From the NCBI GenBank assembly GCA_963713505.1, contig CAVQMC010000020.1:124001-188000 (forward strand): DNA of 64,000 nucleotides, given 5' to 3'. This stretch comes from CAVQMC01 sp963713505 (GTDB taxonomy: Bacteria; Bacteroidota; Ignavibacteria; Ignavibacteriales; Ignavibacteriaceae). A program made the translations under genes and the position numbers. Shown one piece after another: positions 28,353-39,659 of the stretch. A model generated the notes under the pieces. It saw nothing but the letters and a program-made list of their open reading frames with translations. It did no database searches and was not told where the DNA came from. The stretch's first letter is position 1. Each line of letters starts with the position of its first letter.

Positions 28353-29753
28353 TTATAATCCTTCCTGACTTATCAAATAAGCTAATATGGCAACTGCCGA
28401 CGAGCCAAGTTCCAATTCTCTGGCATTAACTATAGAAAAAACATCATTTGCTGAATGGTGAAAATCAAAATATCTTTGGTTATCAGGATGAAGTCCGATT
28501 AGTGCATTAGAATTTTTAATTCTGGAAATATCAGCTCCACTTCCTCCTTTATCAATATATTCTATATCAGCATTTTTTAGGTAAGGCAGCCAGCTTTGAA
28601 TCTTTGCAAGAGTTGGAGAATCACATTGAACAGTAAATCCACGCGGATCAAAACCTCCGGCATCCGATTCTATTGCAGCAAATGATTTTTCTTTTGCTTT
28701 TTCTGCATATTGAGAATATCGTAAAGAACCCTGAGAACCGTTTTCTTCATTTATAAAAAGAACACATCTTATTGTTCTTTTTGGTTTTAAACCTAATCTT
28801 TTTAAAAGATCAAGTGCTTCCATAGAGTGAATTACACCGGCACCGTCATCTTGAGCTCCTTGTCCAACATCCCAGCTGTCTATATGTCCGCCGACAACAA
28901 TAATTTCATCCGGTTTTTCGGTTCCTTTTATTTCTCCAATAACATTGTACGAATTTATTCCGGATAGTATTTTGCAATTCATTTTTAAGTTTATTTTTAA
29001 ATCCGGATCTTTAATTAAAGCTTCACTTAAAAAATCAGAATCTTCATAACCTAATGAAGCGGCTGGAATTCTTGTAACCTGATCATCATAATACATAACT
29101 CCTGTATGAGGAACATTATCAAATTTTGTAGTTATTGATCTTATTAAAACTCCGACAGCTCCGTATTTTGCTGCTCGAATTGCACCATAAACTCTTTTCT
29201 GAACAGCTAATCCATAAGCATGAAAAGTGTTTAATAATTTTGCATCCATCGGACTGCTGAAGAAGACTATTTTCCCTTTAACTTTATCTTTTAGAGAATC
29301 AATATCATTTAGTTTTTTGACTTCAATTACTTCTGCTGTAATTCCAACTTCAGGAGTTCCTATACTTCCGCCTAAAGCAAGTGTGTTTAATTTTCTGTTT
29401 TTATAAAATTTTGATTCAACAATTTTGCATTCTTCTTTTTTGCCTCTTTCCCAATGCGGAACCATTACAGGCTGGAGCCAAACATTTTCAAAACCAAGGC
29501 TGTCCATTTTATTTTTGGCCCAGTTAATTGCTTTAATAGAATTTTCAGATCCACTTAATCTTGGACCGATTTTGCAAAGCTGATTAAGCAGTTTATAACC
29601 GTTTTTATTACTTAAAGCAGAGTCAACAATTTGTTTTGATATTTTAGAATATTTTGAAAATATTTCATTATTATTTTCTTGAGCAAAATTAATAACTGAA
29701 ATTTGACTTAATAATAAAAATATTATCAATAGTTTGATGCTGGTTGAATTCAA
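28353..29753 (-). CDS. M28 family metallopeptidase (carboxypeptidase Q-like), exported
   Basis: 466 residues with a signal peptide (LLIIFLLLSQISVINFAQ). A protease-associated domain (about 130-260) is inserted before the M28 catalytic domain. The di-zinc ligands are visible in order: His in VVGGHIDSWD, Asp in QDDGAG, Glu-Glu in INEENGSQGS, Asp in ESDAGGFD and His in FDFHHSANDVFS. The layout resembles plasma glutamate carboxypeptidase (CPQ). It probably releases amino acids from peptides in the periplasm or outside the cell. It stands alone on the minus strand. Confidence 0.9.
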   Translation of the reverse strand: MNSTSIKLLIIFLLLSQISVINFAQENNNEIFSKYSKISKQIVDSALSNKNGYKLLNQLCKIGPRLSGSENSIKAINWAKNKMDSLGFENVWLQPVMVPHWERGKKEECKIVESKFYKNRKLNTLALGGSIGTPEVGITAEVIEVKKLNDIDSLKDKVKGKIVFFSSPMDAKLLNTFHAYGLAVQKRVYGAIRAAKYGAVGVLIRSITTKFDNVPHTGVMYYDDQVTRIPAASLGYEDSDFLSEALIKDPDLKINLKMNCKILSGINSYNVIGEIKGTEKPDEIIVVGGHIDSWDVGQGAQDDGAGVIHSMEALDLLKRLGLKPKRTIRCVLFINEENGSQGSLRYSQYAEKAKEKSFAAIESDAGGFDPRGFTVQCDSPTLAKIQSWLPYLKNADIEYIDKGGSGADISRIKNSNALIGLHPDNQRYFDFHHSANDVFSIVNARELELGSSAVAILAYLISQEGL

Positions 29754-29854
29754 AATTTAATCCTCTTAATTAGTATTTTTTAGTTTTTGAATTAATTATT
29801 ATTAAGATTAATATATTAAATAATTTTGAATTTAAAAGTTTAATAAAAAATTAA

Positions 29855-30359
29855 ATGAATGAGAAAGCAAAATATTATATTAGCAAACTGCAATTAAAGC
29901 CGCATCCTGAAGGCGGATATTTCAGAGAAATTTATAGATCCGGGGAAATTTATTTTGCAGAGTTTTTAGGAAGTGAAAATATAAAGAACAGATCTTATAT
30001 AACATCGATTTATTTTTTATTGGAAGGAAAACAAGTTTCAAACTTTCATAGATTAAAATCGGATGAAATTTGGCATTTTTACGAAGGTTCTGCAGTTAAG
30101 ATTCACATAATTAATAAAGATGGAAAGAAAGAAGAAATAATATTAGGCAACAAAGTTGAAGAAGGCGAACAACTTCAATTTGCAATTAAAAAAGAAAAAT
30201 GGTTTGCTGCAGAAGTAATTGATAAGAATTCATTTTGTTTAGTCGGTTGCGATGTTGCTCCAGGTTTTGATTTTGAAGATTTTGAACTTGGTAAAAGTAG
30301 AAACAATGATTAAAGAATTTCCGGAACATAAAGAACTAATCCTTAAGTTTACATCTTGA
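29855..30359 (+). CDS. Cupin, DUF985 family, C-terminus shifted by one indel
   Basis: The uninterrupted frame ends at 30313 after 152 residues, with PHPEGGYFREIYRS, TSIYFLLEGKQVSNFHRLKSDEIWHFYEGS and VGCDVAPGFDFEDFELG, the DUF985/cupin_5 core. The usual family ending is present in the next frame: IKEFPEHKELILKFTS, stopping at 30357-30359. A one-base insertion near 30295-30308 ('aaacaatgatt') explains the shift, giving about 167 residues as in relatives. The family folds as a cupin and probably binds a metal through the conserved His and Glu, but its substrate is not established. Confidence 0.85.
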
Positions 30360-30617
30360 TTAAAATGTTGGGTAAAGTTCACTTTAAATATTGATTAATA
30401 ATAGCAACTAATAACTATCCATAAATTTATAAGCGAAAAAAAATTACCTTAATTCAATTAAATTAAAATCTTAGATTTATTCCAAGAATTTTGCAGATTT
30501 TAAGCATTTTAGAGTTGAATATGATTTGTTATTTATCTAATTTTTTTGCCGAAAACTAAACAATTTATTAGGAGGATTATAGATCAATTTTTACAATAAT
30601 TTTTAAGTATCCAATAA
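30360..30617. other. Leader of sprA with an unused-looking AGGAGG
   Basis: AT-rich spacer of 258 bases before sprA. A perfect AGGAGG lies at 30570-30575, yet no ATG/GTG/TTG in the sprA frame follows within 20 bases, and in-frame TAA codons stand between it and the SprA coding sequence. Either an indel hides the true start here, or the site serves a lost short leader. No hairpin or riboswitch is recognised. Confidence 0.4.
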
Positions 30618-33600
30618 ATTCTGTCAAGGCTTAAAATTAGAGAAAAAATAAAAAATCTATTTAAGGAAGCTCTCCGTATTGTTGTTTTCAGTGCGGTTGT
30701 GTTTTTTGCTGCAATTAATTTGGGCTTTAAAACTCCTTATAAATCACAGGTAAATGAAGCTTTTTGGCTCCACGCTTGTTTTAATTATATTCAAGCAATG
30801 CATGAAGTAAAGTTTACACCTGAACAGATTGATATTCCTAATCACCCCAAAGAAATTTCCACCGAAAAAGAAATAAAAGTACCGTTAAATTTTGTTCCGG
30901 ATTCCACAGAGAATAATAAAGCTGATTCTTTACTTTTAACTTCGGATTCTACTAAGAATTTATCTGATACACTTAAAGTTGATTCCCTTGCAATTGATTC
31001 CACTGCAAGATTGAAATATTTTAATCCTGTTAGAAATGATGTTCCTTATGTAAAAATGAGAATGGGAAGAGAAAATAGTTTTTATGCATATCCTTCTCCA
31101 AATTATAAAAAGAGAGTAGTTGAAATTGACTCCACCGGGAAGTTTGTTTTAATAAAAGAAGAGGTCGCGGGTCAGCAAAGTAAAATTCTATTAAAAGTAC
31201 CAATAGATGAATACATAAAAGCAAAATTAGCAGAAAGAGAACGCAATAATTGGGAAAATCTTGGTTATGATTATCAGTTGAATAACCAGGAAAAAGGCTT
31301 GAGCGATGTAATTAAAAATATTACAGACTTTACAATTCCGCTTCCGAAAGTAGGAGTTTTAAGTATTTTTGGTGCACCAAAAATTAGTTTAAAGATTGGT
31401 GGTGCAGTTGATATTCATGGTGCCTGGCGAAACGAAACTACTCAAGGTGTTACGGCTTCCAGATATGGAAATACAAGAAACGAACCTGACTTTAAACAGC
31501 AGGTTCAAATAAATGTAAGCGGAACTATCGGTGATAAATTAAATATTAGCGCTGATTGGAATACCGAAAGAACTTTCCAATATGAAAATCAATTAAAAAT
31601 AAAATATACCGGCTATGAAGATGAAATAGTTCAAAGTGTTGAAGCCGGAAACGTTTCGCTGCAAACCTCGCCGCTAATTGGCGGTAGCGAAGCTTTGTTT
31701 GGTGTGAAAGCCCAGTTCCAGCTTGGTCCATTAACTCTTACAACATTAGCAAGCCAGAAAAAAGGTGAGGTTAAAGAGGTTTCGGTTTCCGGAGGTTCAA
31801 CTTCACAGGACTTTTCAATTCGAGCATATCAATATTCAACAAATCATTATTTCCTTGATACTGTTTATGCTAGCACCAATCCACAATATAATTTTTTCTA
31901 TAAATATTATGGAAAAGCAACACCGGAAATTGATCCGAATTATACTGTCACTGATATAGAAGTCTGGAAATCAGTTAATCAAGTTACAACTGATAATTCT
32001 AATATTAGAGAAGCAAATGCATTTATTGATTTACCGGGTTTAAATAAAAATCAAAGATATGATACAACTCAATACATAACAAATGTAGTCCCTGAACCAG
32101 GAAAAATTGAACAGGGAAGGTTTAGATTAATGACTGCAGGTGTTGATTACACTTTACATCAGGAAACTGGGTTTATAACATTTAATACTTCCATTCAAGA
32201 TAATGATGTAATTGCAGTTGCATATCGAGTACAAAAACCTGGCGATCCAAATGGTGATTTGTATTATGGTCAATTCCTTAATCGAGCAGATTCATTAAAT
32301 GAATCAAAATTAATCCTAAAATTAATTAAGCCATCAAATTTGCAACCTGATTATAAAGAAGCATGGAAGTTATTGCTAAAAAATATTTATCCTCTTGGCG
32401 GAAGAAATATAAAAAGCGACGGCTTTGAATTTCATATTAAATATGAAGTTGAAGGGCAAGACCCGGTTGAAGAAGTTCCGTCTAATTCGGGGAATATAAG
32501 ATTATTAAATGCATTCGGATTGGATGAATTAAATGCCAGCGGAACTTCAGTTCAGAATGGTGACGGAGAATTTGATTTTAGACCTGGTTATACAATTCTA
32601 CCTGAAACAGGTGAGATTATTTTCCCAAATCTTGAACCCTTCGGAAATAATTTACCTCAAGGTTTAGATTCAACTTTTAAATTTCAAAGTGTTTATGACA
32701 CTACAACTACTTATGCGGCACAGGATAAAATCCATGATAAGTGGGTAATGACAGGTAAATACTCGGGCGAATCTTCAACTACATATCAATTAGGTTTTAA
32801 TATTGTAGAAAATTCGGTTAGAGTATTATTAAACGGCAGAGAACTTACAGCGGGTACAGACTATTCAGTAGATTATAATATCGGCCAGCTTACAATTATT
32901 AATGATGCAGCATTAGTCCCTGGTGCAGATTTAAAAATTACTTATGAGCAAAATGATTTATTCCAACTAGCTTCCAAAACGTTGCTTGGTGCAAGAGGTA
33001 TTTTAAACATTTCTAAAAAAACTAAGTTGGGTTTTTCTGCATTAAATTTAAATCAGCAGACTTTAAGTGATAAAGTAAGAATTGGTGAAGAACCTTTAAG
33101 TAATTCTATTTATGGAGTAGATTTTCAAACACAAGCTGACTTGCCGTTTTTAACAAAAGCACTAGATAAAGTAATTTCAACAAGAGAAATGTCAAGTCTT
33201 TCATTATCAGGTGAATATGCTTACATAAATCCGGATCCAAATACAAAGAAAAGTACAATTGCTTCGGATAATGGGGAAAGTATAGCATATATAGATGACT
33301 TTGAAGGAGCTAAAAGAACTATACCCATTGGTGTAAATTACACGGGATGGAAGGATTTAAGTCCGCCTGATTATATTCCTACTTTACCTGATTCTATAAG
33401 ATTAGGTAATTTTAAAAACAAAATGGATTACAAAGGTAAAAGCTGGTGGTTCACAATTACTCCTTCAGATGTGAATGTAAAAGATATTTATGGTGATAGG
33501 AAAAAGGTTGCAACAAATGATCAGCAGGAAACTGTTATGGATTTTGTTTTTGATCCCGATACTCCAGGCACATATAATCACTATTCTAAAATATTGCAGA

Positions 33601-36600
33601 ATCCGAGGGAAAATTGGGGCGGCACAATGAGATTGTTGTCTTCGACAGCTAATAATTTGATTGAACAAAATATTGAATATGTTGAATTTTGGTTAAAAAT
33701 TGATTCTACAACACCGCCTGATGCTGATGTTTATCTAGATCTTGGTCGTATTAGTGAAGATGTTATACCTAATGGAAGAATTAATACTGAAGACCGTGAT
33801 GGGAATTTTGTGGTTTCACCGGAAGAGGATACTGGTCTTGATAGTCTTTTTGATCAGGGTGAACAACAGCGTTATGGAAGTAGCAAGCCTGACCCTAATA
33901 ATGATGATTTTGCTTTTAATAGCCCGGGTTCACATAATTTATTTGATTATTTCAGCATAAATGGAACAGAAGGCAACAGGGATTTGACAGATATTGGCAG
34001 ACTGCCGGATACAGAAGATTTAAATAATAACGGTAATATGGATAACCTTAATAGTTATTTTACTTATAGAATACCACTAGATACAAATAAATCAACTAAT
34101 CCATTTATTGCGGCTGTCGGAGGAGGCAATGATAAGGCATGGCACTTATTTAGGATTCCTTTAAAAGATACAGTTGGAGAAGTTGGTTCACCAAGTTTAA
34201 CTAACATTACCACTATACGCTTATGGGCTACAAATGCATCAAAATTAGTTCATTTAAGGTTTGCTGAATTTAATTTAGTCGGTAACCAATGGCAGAAAGC
34301 CGATCCTAGAGATACAGTTATGGAAGTTTCGGTAATTGGTTTGGAAGATGATCCAGAGTATTACAGCCCTCCGGGTGTTTTCAGAGAAAGAGATAGAAGT
34401 CAGCCTGATCAGCAGGTTTATAGAAATGAACAATCAATGAATTTGATAGTTAAAAACTTACCACAGGGACAACATAGAGAGGCAGTAAAATATTTATTCC
34501 GTCCGCTGGATGTTTTTAATTATAAACAAATGAAATTGTTTATACATGGTGATAATAAAGTTGAATCTCATTCAGTTTCTTATACAGATGGAACAAATTA
34601 TAATTGTGAGGTTTATTTTAGGTTCGGTGCTGATTCCAATAACTATTACGAATACAGGCAGCCTGTTGTTGCAGACTGGAATGAAATTACCATTGATTTT
34701 AGTGAGTTGACTGCCATTAAAACAGATCGTGGTGATCTTGTAGATTCAGTTTTTCGAAAACCTGTACCTGGCAGACCTGGAAACTTTTATGCAATTAAAG
34801 GAAATCCATCTTTAACCTCGGTTAAATTTTTAACTGTCGGAATTTTAAATAAAGATGGAACTTTTGATCCAGGTCCGGTTTCTGGTGATGTTTGGGTAAA
34901 TGAACTTAGAGTAATTGGAGCTGATAATTCCCCAGGCTGGGCTTACAGCGGTTCATCCTCTTTAAAATTGGCTGACTTGATGAATATTAATTTCAATATG
35001 AGTCAAAACAATCCATATTTTCATAAATTATCGGATAGATTCGGCTCCCGTGTTGAACAGAAAAATTGGAGTTTACAAACGGATCTTGATGTTTTGAAGT
35101 TACTTCCGTTTAATATGCCCGAGAGTAGTTTAAAGGTAAATTATTCACATTCTGAATCTATAGGAAAACCTTTGTATTTACCCGGAACAGATATTAAAGT
35201 TGATAAAGCAGCAACACAATTAGGAACTAATCCCAACGATACAACTATTAATCAATTGTACAAATCTCCGGAGCAGCTTATTTCCAGTACACAATCATTA
35301 AATGTTTCCAATTCAGTTTCTGCTTCAAATATCAGATTGAAAATCCCAACATCATTTTGGTTGATTAGAGATTCTTTCAACTCATTAACTTACGGATTTA
35401 ACTATAACAAGAATTTTTCCAGAAGTCCTACTGTTCTTTCAAGTAAAACCTGGGTTTGGAATGCATCAGTAAATTATGGATTAAATTTTAGTCCGAATTA
35501 TTACTTTGAACCGGCTAAAATTCCTATAATTGGCGATTTTCTGAGTATCTTTACAGATTACAAAGATTTGAAAGTATATTATACTCCTCAAAATCTTACA
35601 ATGACCGCATCTGCAAAAAGAAACAGAAGTACAAATGTCAGCCGTGCTCAGAAAACACCTTCGGGTATAAGTCCTTCTCAAACTGTAATATCAGGCGACT
35701 TTACTGCCCAAAGAAGTTTAAACTTTAACTGGAAAATGACTGACGGCGGATTAATTAATTTAAGTACTAATTATTTAGTCAATGTGAATTCTTCCTTATT
35801 ATATTTAGAGAAAGATGCGAACGGAAATCAAAGACCGGAGAGCCAAATTTGGTCAGATATATTAAACGGACATGTTTTTGGTAAACCAAATAACTTTAGA
35901 CAATCTCTTGATTTCAAAACTGCACCCAGGCTTCCAAGCCTTTGGGATATAAATAGATATTTTACAATAACAGCAGGGTATTCCGTAGCTTACCAATGGA
36001 ACTACGATTTTAGACAGGATACCTTAGGAAGAAGCGCAGGCTACAGCAGTCACTCAAATGTGGGACTGACATTAAGATTAAAATCTTTAACTGCTCCTTT
36101 ATTTAAAGAGGAAGAACAACCTAAGGCCGAACAAAATAATCAAGAAATAAATAGAACCCACCGAATACAAAGAGGCAGAAGCGGTAATATAGAAAATGAA
36201 TTTAAGAATGAGAATAAGGGAGAAAATAAAAACGAAGAAGTTATATCCGATACCACTGTAACTCAAGATTCAACAACAATTGAAAATAAAAATAAAAAAT
36301 CTGCTTTAACAAGATTTGCCGGTTTATTAAAAAATACTGCAAGAGTACTTTTCTTTGATTATGAATCCATTGTATTTAATTATGATAATACAACAAATGT
36401 TTCTAAATCAGGAGTTTTAGGAAAGGGTACGGGTTTCAGTAACTTTTGGGGACTTAAGTATGATTACAATAATGGTCCGAGCAGAGGTTTTATGGTTGGT
36501 TTGAGTAATAATGTTGGAAGACGGGCACCGTTTGCAAATTTAACTGATGCATTTTCACAGCAAAACAATTTTGACTTTAGCACTTCGAGACCTCTTTGGG

Positions 36601-37559
36601 AGGGAGCAAAACTAGATATTAAATGGAATGTGGCTTGGTCAATTACTAAATCAACTTCATTTCAAACCGATGCAGACGGAAATGTATTCATTGCCAATGC
36701 ACCAAACTCTACAGGAACTATTTCTAGATCATTCTTATCTTTACCTCCGGTTTTCTTCCTTTCGGCATTCAAATCAGGCATTAAAAGAGTAAATGATTTA
36801 TATGATCCCAATTCATCAGATCCAAATCAAAGTCTTTCTAGTGCATTTATTTCAGGTTTCGAGTCTTTGCCTATATTTTCGAAATTCAGCTTCTTGAAAG
36901 AATTTTCCAAATATATTCCTAGACCAAATTGGAGATTAACCTGGAGCGGATTGGAAAAATTTCCATTGTTTAAATCATTTGCTAAATCAGTTACTTTAGA
37001 TCATGCTTATTCATCAACTTATACCGAAGGATGGAAAATTACTCCGGATGGATTAAGACAGGTTCAAACACAAAAAGTACAATATGCTTTTAATCCTCTT
37101 GTCGGACTTAATTTTACCTTTAACGAACTTTGGGGTGGTAACTTTTTAGGAAGTATAAAATATTCAACAAGTACTGCTTACGACTTAGGTATATCAACAA
37201 AAAATATTACTGAAACATTTTCCAGAGACATTGGAGTGACTGCTTCATATTCTAAATCCGGATTTGAAATTCCGTTGTTTGGGGTATCTTTAAAAAATGA
37301 TATTCAATTTAGTTTATCTTATACTTCGTCAAAAAATTCATCTATCAGATATGATATGACTGCATTCACTGACCAGGGCACACCGCAGGACGGAACAACA
37401 AGAACTACAATTGAACCAAGTATTAAATATACAATAAGTTCCAAAGTTACACTTTCGATATTCTATAAAAGATCGACAGTTGAACCTGCCGGTGCATCAA
37501 GGATTCCTCCTACAACAACAAATGAAGCAGGTCTTGATGTTCACATTTCAATTCAATAA
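30618..37559 (+). CDS. sprA: SprA (Sov) type IX secretion outer-membrane translocon
   Basis: A giant protein of at least 2286 residues (from GTG 30699), and more likely about 2313, because the same frame continues upstream to 30618 and supplies an N-terminal signal anchor (EALRIVVFSAVVFFAAINLGF). Family stretches are clear: VQINVSGTIGDKLNISADWNTERTFQ, LIGGSEALFGVKAQFQLGPLTLTTLASQKKG, LLNGRELTAGTDYSVDYNIGQLTI, and a beta-strand-rich C-terminal half. SprA forms the 36-stranded outer-membrane channel through which type IX substrates leave the periplasm. No indel disrupts its 6.9 kb. The exact start is uncertain. porX follows after 100 bases, an arrangement that ties the translocon to its regulator. 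Confidence 0.93.
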   Translation: MLSRLKIREKIKNLFKEALRIVVFSAVVFFAAINLGFKTPYKSQVNEAFWLHACFNYIQAMHEVKFTPEQIDIPNHPKEISTEKEIKVPLNFVPDSTENNKADSLLLTSDSTKNLSDTLKVDSLAIDSTARLKYFNPVRNDVPYVKMRMGRENSFYAYPSPNYKKRVVEIDSTGKFVLIKEEVAGQQSKILLKVPIDEYIKAKLAERERNNWENLGYDYQLNNQEKGLSDVIKNITDFTIPLPKVGVLSIFGAPKISLKIGGAVDIHGAWRNETTQGVTASRYGNTRNEPDFKQQVQINVSGTIGDKLNISADWNTERTFQYENQLKIKYTGYEDEIVQSVEAGNVSLQTSPLIGGSEALFGVKAQFQLGPLTLTTLASQKKGEVKEVSVSGGSTSQDFSIRAYQYSTNHYFLDTVYASTNPQYNFFYKYYGKATPEIDPNYTVTDIEVWKSVNQVTTDNSNIREANAFIDLPGLNKNQRYDTTQYITNVVPEPGKIEQGRFRLMTAGVDYTLHQETGFITFNTSIQDNDVIAVAYRVQKPGDPNGDLYYGQFLNRADSLNESKLILKLIKPSNLQPDYKEAWKLLLKNIYPLGGRNIKSDGFEFHIKYEVEGQDPVEEVPSNSGNIRLLNAFGLDELNASGTSVQNGDGEFDFRPGYTILPETGEIIFPNLEPFGNNLPQGLDSTFKFQSVYDTTTTYAAQDKIHDKWVMTGKYSGESSTTYQLGFNIVENSVRVLLNGRELTAGTDYSVDYNIGQLTIINDAALVPGADLKITYEQNDLFQLASKTLLGARGILNISKKTKLGFSALNLNQQTLSDKVRIGEEPLSNSIYGVDFQTQADLPFLTKALDKVISTREMSSLSLSGEYAYINPDPNTKKSTIASDNGESIAYIDDFEGAKRTIPIGVNYTGWKDLSPPDYIPTLPDSIRLGNFKNKMDYKGKSWWFTITPSDVNVKDIYGDRKKVATNDQQETVMDFVFDPDTPGTYNHYSKILQNPRENWGGTMRLLSSTANNLIEQNIEYVEFWLKIDSTTPPDADVYLDLGRISEDVIPNGRINTEDRDGNFVVSPEEDTGLDSLFDQGEQQRYGSSKPDPNNDDFAFNSPGSHNLFDYFSINGTEGNRDLTDIGRLPDTEDLNNNGNMDNLNSYFTYRIPLDTNKSTNPFIAAVGGGNDKAWHLFRIPLKDTVGEVGSPSLTNITTIRLWATNASKLVHLRFAEFNLVGNQWQKADPRDTVMEVSVIGLEDDPEYYSPPGVFRERDRSQPDQQVYRNEQSMNLIVKNLPQGQHREAVKYLFRPLDVFNYKQMKLFIHGDNKVESHSVSYTDGTNYNCEVYFRFGADSNNYYEYRQPVVADWNEITIDFSELTAIKTDRGDLVDSVFRKPVPGRPGNFYAIKGNPSLTSVKFLTVGILNKDGTFDPGPVSGDVWVNELRVIGADNSPGWAYSGSSSLKLADLMNINFNMSQNNPYFHKLSDRFGSRVEQKNWSLQTDLDVLKLLPFNMPESSLKVNYSHSESIGKPLYLPGTDIKVDKAATQLGTNPNDTTINQLYKSPEQLISSTQSLNVSNSVSASNIRLKIPTSFWLIRDSFNSLTYGFNYNKNFSRSPTVLSSKTWVWNASVNYGLNFSPNYYFEPAKIPIIGDFLSIFTDYKDLKVYYTPQNLTMTASAKRNRSTNVSRAQKTPSGISPSQTVISGDFTAQRSLNFNWKMTDGGLINLSTNYLVNVNSSLLYLEKDANGNQRPESQIWSDILNGHVFGKPNNFRQSLDFKTAPRLPSLWDINRYFTITAGYSVAYQWNYDFRQDTLGRSAGYSSHSNVGLTLRLKSLTAPLFKEEEQPKAEQNNQEINRTHRIQRGRSGNIENEFKNENKGENKNEEVISDTTVTQDSTTIENKNKKSALTRFAGLLKNTARVLFFDYESIVFNYDNTTNVSKSGVLGKGTGFSNFWGLKYDYNNGPSRGFMVGLSNNVGRRAPFANLTDAFSQQNNFDFSTSRPLWEGAKLDIKWNVAWSITKSTSFQTDADGNVFIANAPNSTGTISRSFLSLPPVFFLSAFKSGIKRVNDLYDPNSSDPNQSLSSAFISGFESLPIFSKFSFLKEFSKYIPRPNWRLTWSGLEKFPLFKSFAKSVTLDHAYSSTYTEGWKITPDGLRQVQTQKVQYAFNPLVGLNFTFNELWGGNFLGSIKYSTSTAYDLGISTKNITETFSRDIGVTASYSKSGFEIPLFGVSLKNDIQFSLSYTSSKNSSIRYDMTAFTDQGTPQDGTTRTTIEPSIKYTISSKVTLSIFYKRSTVEPAGASRIPPTTTNEAGLDVHISIQ

Positions 37560-37658
37560 AATTTTATATCTTTTAGATGTATTTTGTTGAATATAGTTAA
37601 AATACAATCTTTTATTCATTTAACTTATAGCTGATAGTTATAGAAAGGATTTTTCTTA

Positions 37659-39228
37659 ATGGCAGCTAAAAAAATACTTTGGATTGACGACGAAATTGAA
37701 TTATTAAGATCGCATATTATATTTTTATCGGAAAAAGGATTTGATGTTGACACGGTAACAAATGGTGAAGATGCAATTTCATCTGTTAAAGATTCTGCTT
37801 ATGATTTAATCTTTTTAGATGAAATGATGCCCGGAATGGGTGGTTTGGAAACCCTGGGCCAAATTAAAGATATCAATGCTAATATTCCGGTAGTAATGGT
37901 AACAAAAAATGAAGAAGAAACTTTAATGGATGAGGCAATCGGAGGTAAAATAGCCGATTACCTCACGAAACCTGTAAACCCAAGCCAAATATTATTAGTT
38001 TGTAAAAAAATTCTGGAAGGTAAAAAAATTTCCGGGCAGCAGGTTGCAAAAGATTATTTGCAGGATTTCACTCAAATATCACAATCTTTAATAAATAATC
38101 TTGATTTTGAAGAATGGAAAGATCTTTATCTTAAATTAGTAAACTGGGATTTAGAGTTGGATGCTCATTCTGAAATTGGATTAAGACAAACCTTAAATGA
38201 TCAATGGAAAGAAGCTAATAAAGAATTCTCAAAGTTTGTTGAAAAGAATTATAAAAACTGGATAAATAATCTTGACGACACTTACACCCCGCCCTTAAGT
38301 CCGCTAATTGTTAATAAACATGTTCTGCCGTATTTAAATAATTCTCAAACAGCGGTATTCTTTTTTGTAATAGATTGTTTAAGAGTTGATCAATGGCTGG
38401 TAATGGAAAAACACCTGCATGATTATTTCAAAATTGATAAAGATTATTATTATGCAATTCTTCCTACGGCAACACCATATGCTCGAAATGCATTGTTCAG
38501 CGGATTATTTCCATCTGAAATTGAAAAATATTATCCTGATCTTTGGTCATCCGGCAATGACGACGAAAGAAGCATGAACAAGTATGAAAAAGAACTTCTT
38601 CAACTTATTATTAGATCGTAAAAAAATTAAATTAAGAAATGAACTCAAGTACATAAAAATTATTGATCCTGAAGTAGGAAGAAATTTTGAACAGAATATT
38701 TCTTCATATCAAAATACACATTTAACTGCTGTTGTTGTTAACTTTTTAGATATGATTGCACACGGCAGATCCGATTCCGATATACTAAAAGAAATTGCAC
38801 CGGATGAACCTGCTTACAGATCTTTAACAAACAGCTGGTTTACACATTCATCACTTCTTTCAACTTTTAAAGCTTTGGCGAATATGAAAAATGTCAAAAT
38901 TGTTATAACAACAGATCACGGAAGTATAAGATCATTACGAGGAGCCAAAGTTTTAGGTGATAAAGAAGCTTCTACCAATTTAAGATTTAAATACGGAAGA
39001 AATTTAAAAGTCGATGAAAAACATGCTATTTATATTAAAAATGCGGAAGATTATAAGTTGCCCAAAAGAGGAGTAACAATAAATTATATTATTGCAAAAG
39101 AAGATTTTTATTTTGTTTATCCGACAGATTATCATAAATATTTAACTTATTATAAAGATACTTTCCAGCACGGCGGTATTTCATTAGAAGAGATGATTCT
39201 TCCAATAATTACTATGGAACCTAAATAG
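37659..39228 (+). CDS. porX: PorX: response regulator with PglZ effector domain, one frameshift
   Basis: About 522 residues when repaired, the usual PorX size. An N-terminal receiver (1-120) has ILWIDDE, Asp54 in DLIFLDEMMPGMGG, and LTKPVNPSQ. A helical linker leads into an alkaline-phosphatase-like PglZ domain (about 230-520; FFFVIDCLRVDQW, ILPTATPYARNALFSG, VVVNFLDMIAHGRSD, VITTDHGSIRS). The frame breaks at 38621; an extra base near 38600 ('cttcaactt') restores KELLNLLLDRKKIKL and the rest. PorX, with kinase PorY and sigma factor SigP, controls type IX secretion genes and hydrolyses cyclic oligonucleotides through PglZ in Porphyromonas. No PorY is in the window. It abuts tsaE. Confidence 0.92.
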
Positions 39229-39659
39229 TGATAATCTTTCCGGATAAAAAAATCATTAAGTCCGAAGAGGAAACTATAAAGCTTGCAGTTGAATTCGCTA
39301 AAATATTGGAACCCGGAAATATTATTGTTCTAAATGGTAATCTTGGTTCGGGCAAAACTTTTTTTGTAAAGCAAGCAGCAAAATTTTTTCATATAACTAA
39401 TGTAAATAGTCCAACGTTTTCTTTAATTAATGAATATGACGGCGATTTAAAAATATATCATTTTGATTTTTACAGAATAAATAAAGCTGCAGAACTTTAT
39501 GATATAGGTTTGAATGATTATCTTAATGATAACTCTGCTTTAATTTTTATAGAATGGGGAGAACTTATTGAAGAAGTTCTTCCCAAAAAAAGAATTGAAA
39601 TAAAAATAATATTGAAGAAAGATTTCACACGAGAATTTTATTTTGAAAAAAAATATTGA
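39228..39659 (+). CDS. tsaE: TsaE, tRNA threonylcarbamoyladenosine biosynthesis ATPase
   Basis: 143 residues from a GTG that shares its G with the porX stop (TAGTG). The P-loop LNGNLGSGKTFFVKQ near residue 37, VNSPTFSLINEY and YHFDFYRI are diagnostic of TsaE, the ATPase that resets the TsaB-TsaD complex making the t6A37 base of ANN-decoding tRNAs. tsaB follows with a 17-base overlap. tsaD is not in the window. Linkage of porX with tsaE has an overlapping junction, so the T9SS regulator and tRNA-modification genes are probably in one transcript. Confidence 0.93.
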   Translation: MIIFPDKKIIKSEEETIKLAVEFAKILEPGNIIVLNGNLGSGKTFFVKQAAKFFHITNVNSPTFSLINEYDGDLKIYHFDFYRINKAAELYDIGLNDYLNDNSALIFIEWGELIEEVLPKKRIEIKIILKKDFTREFYFEKKY

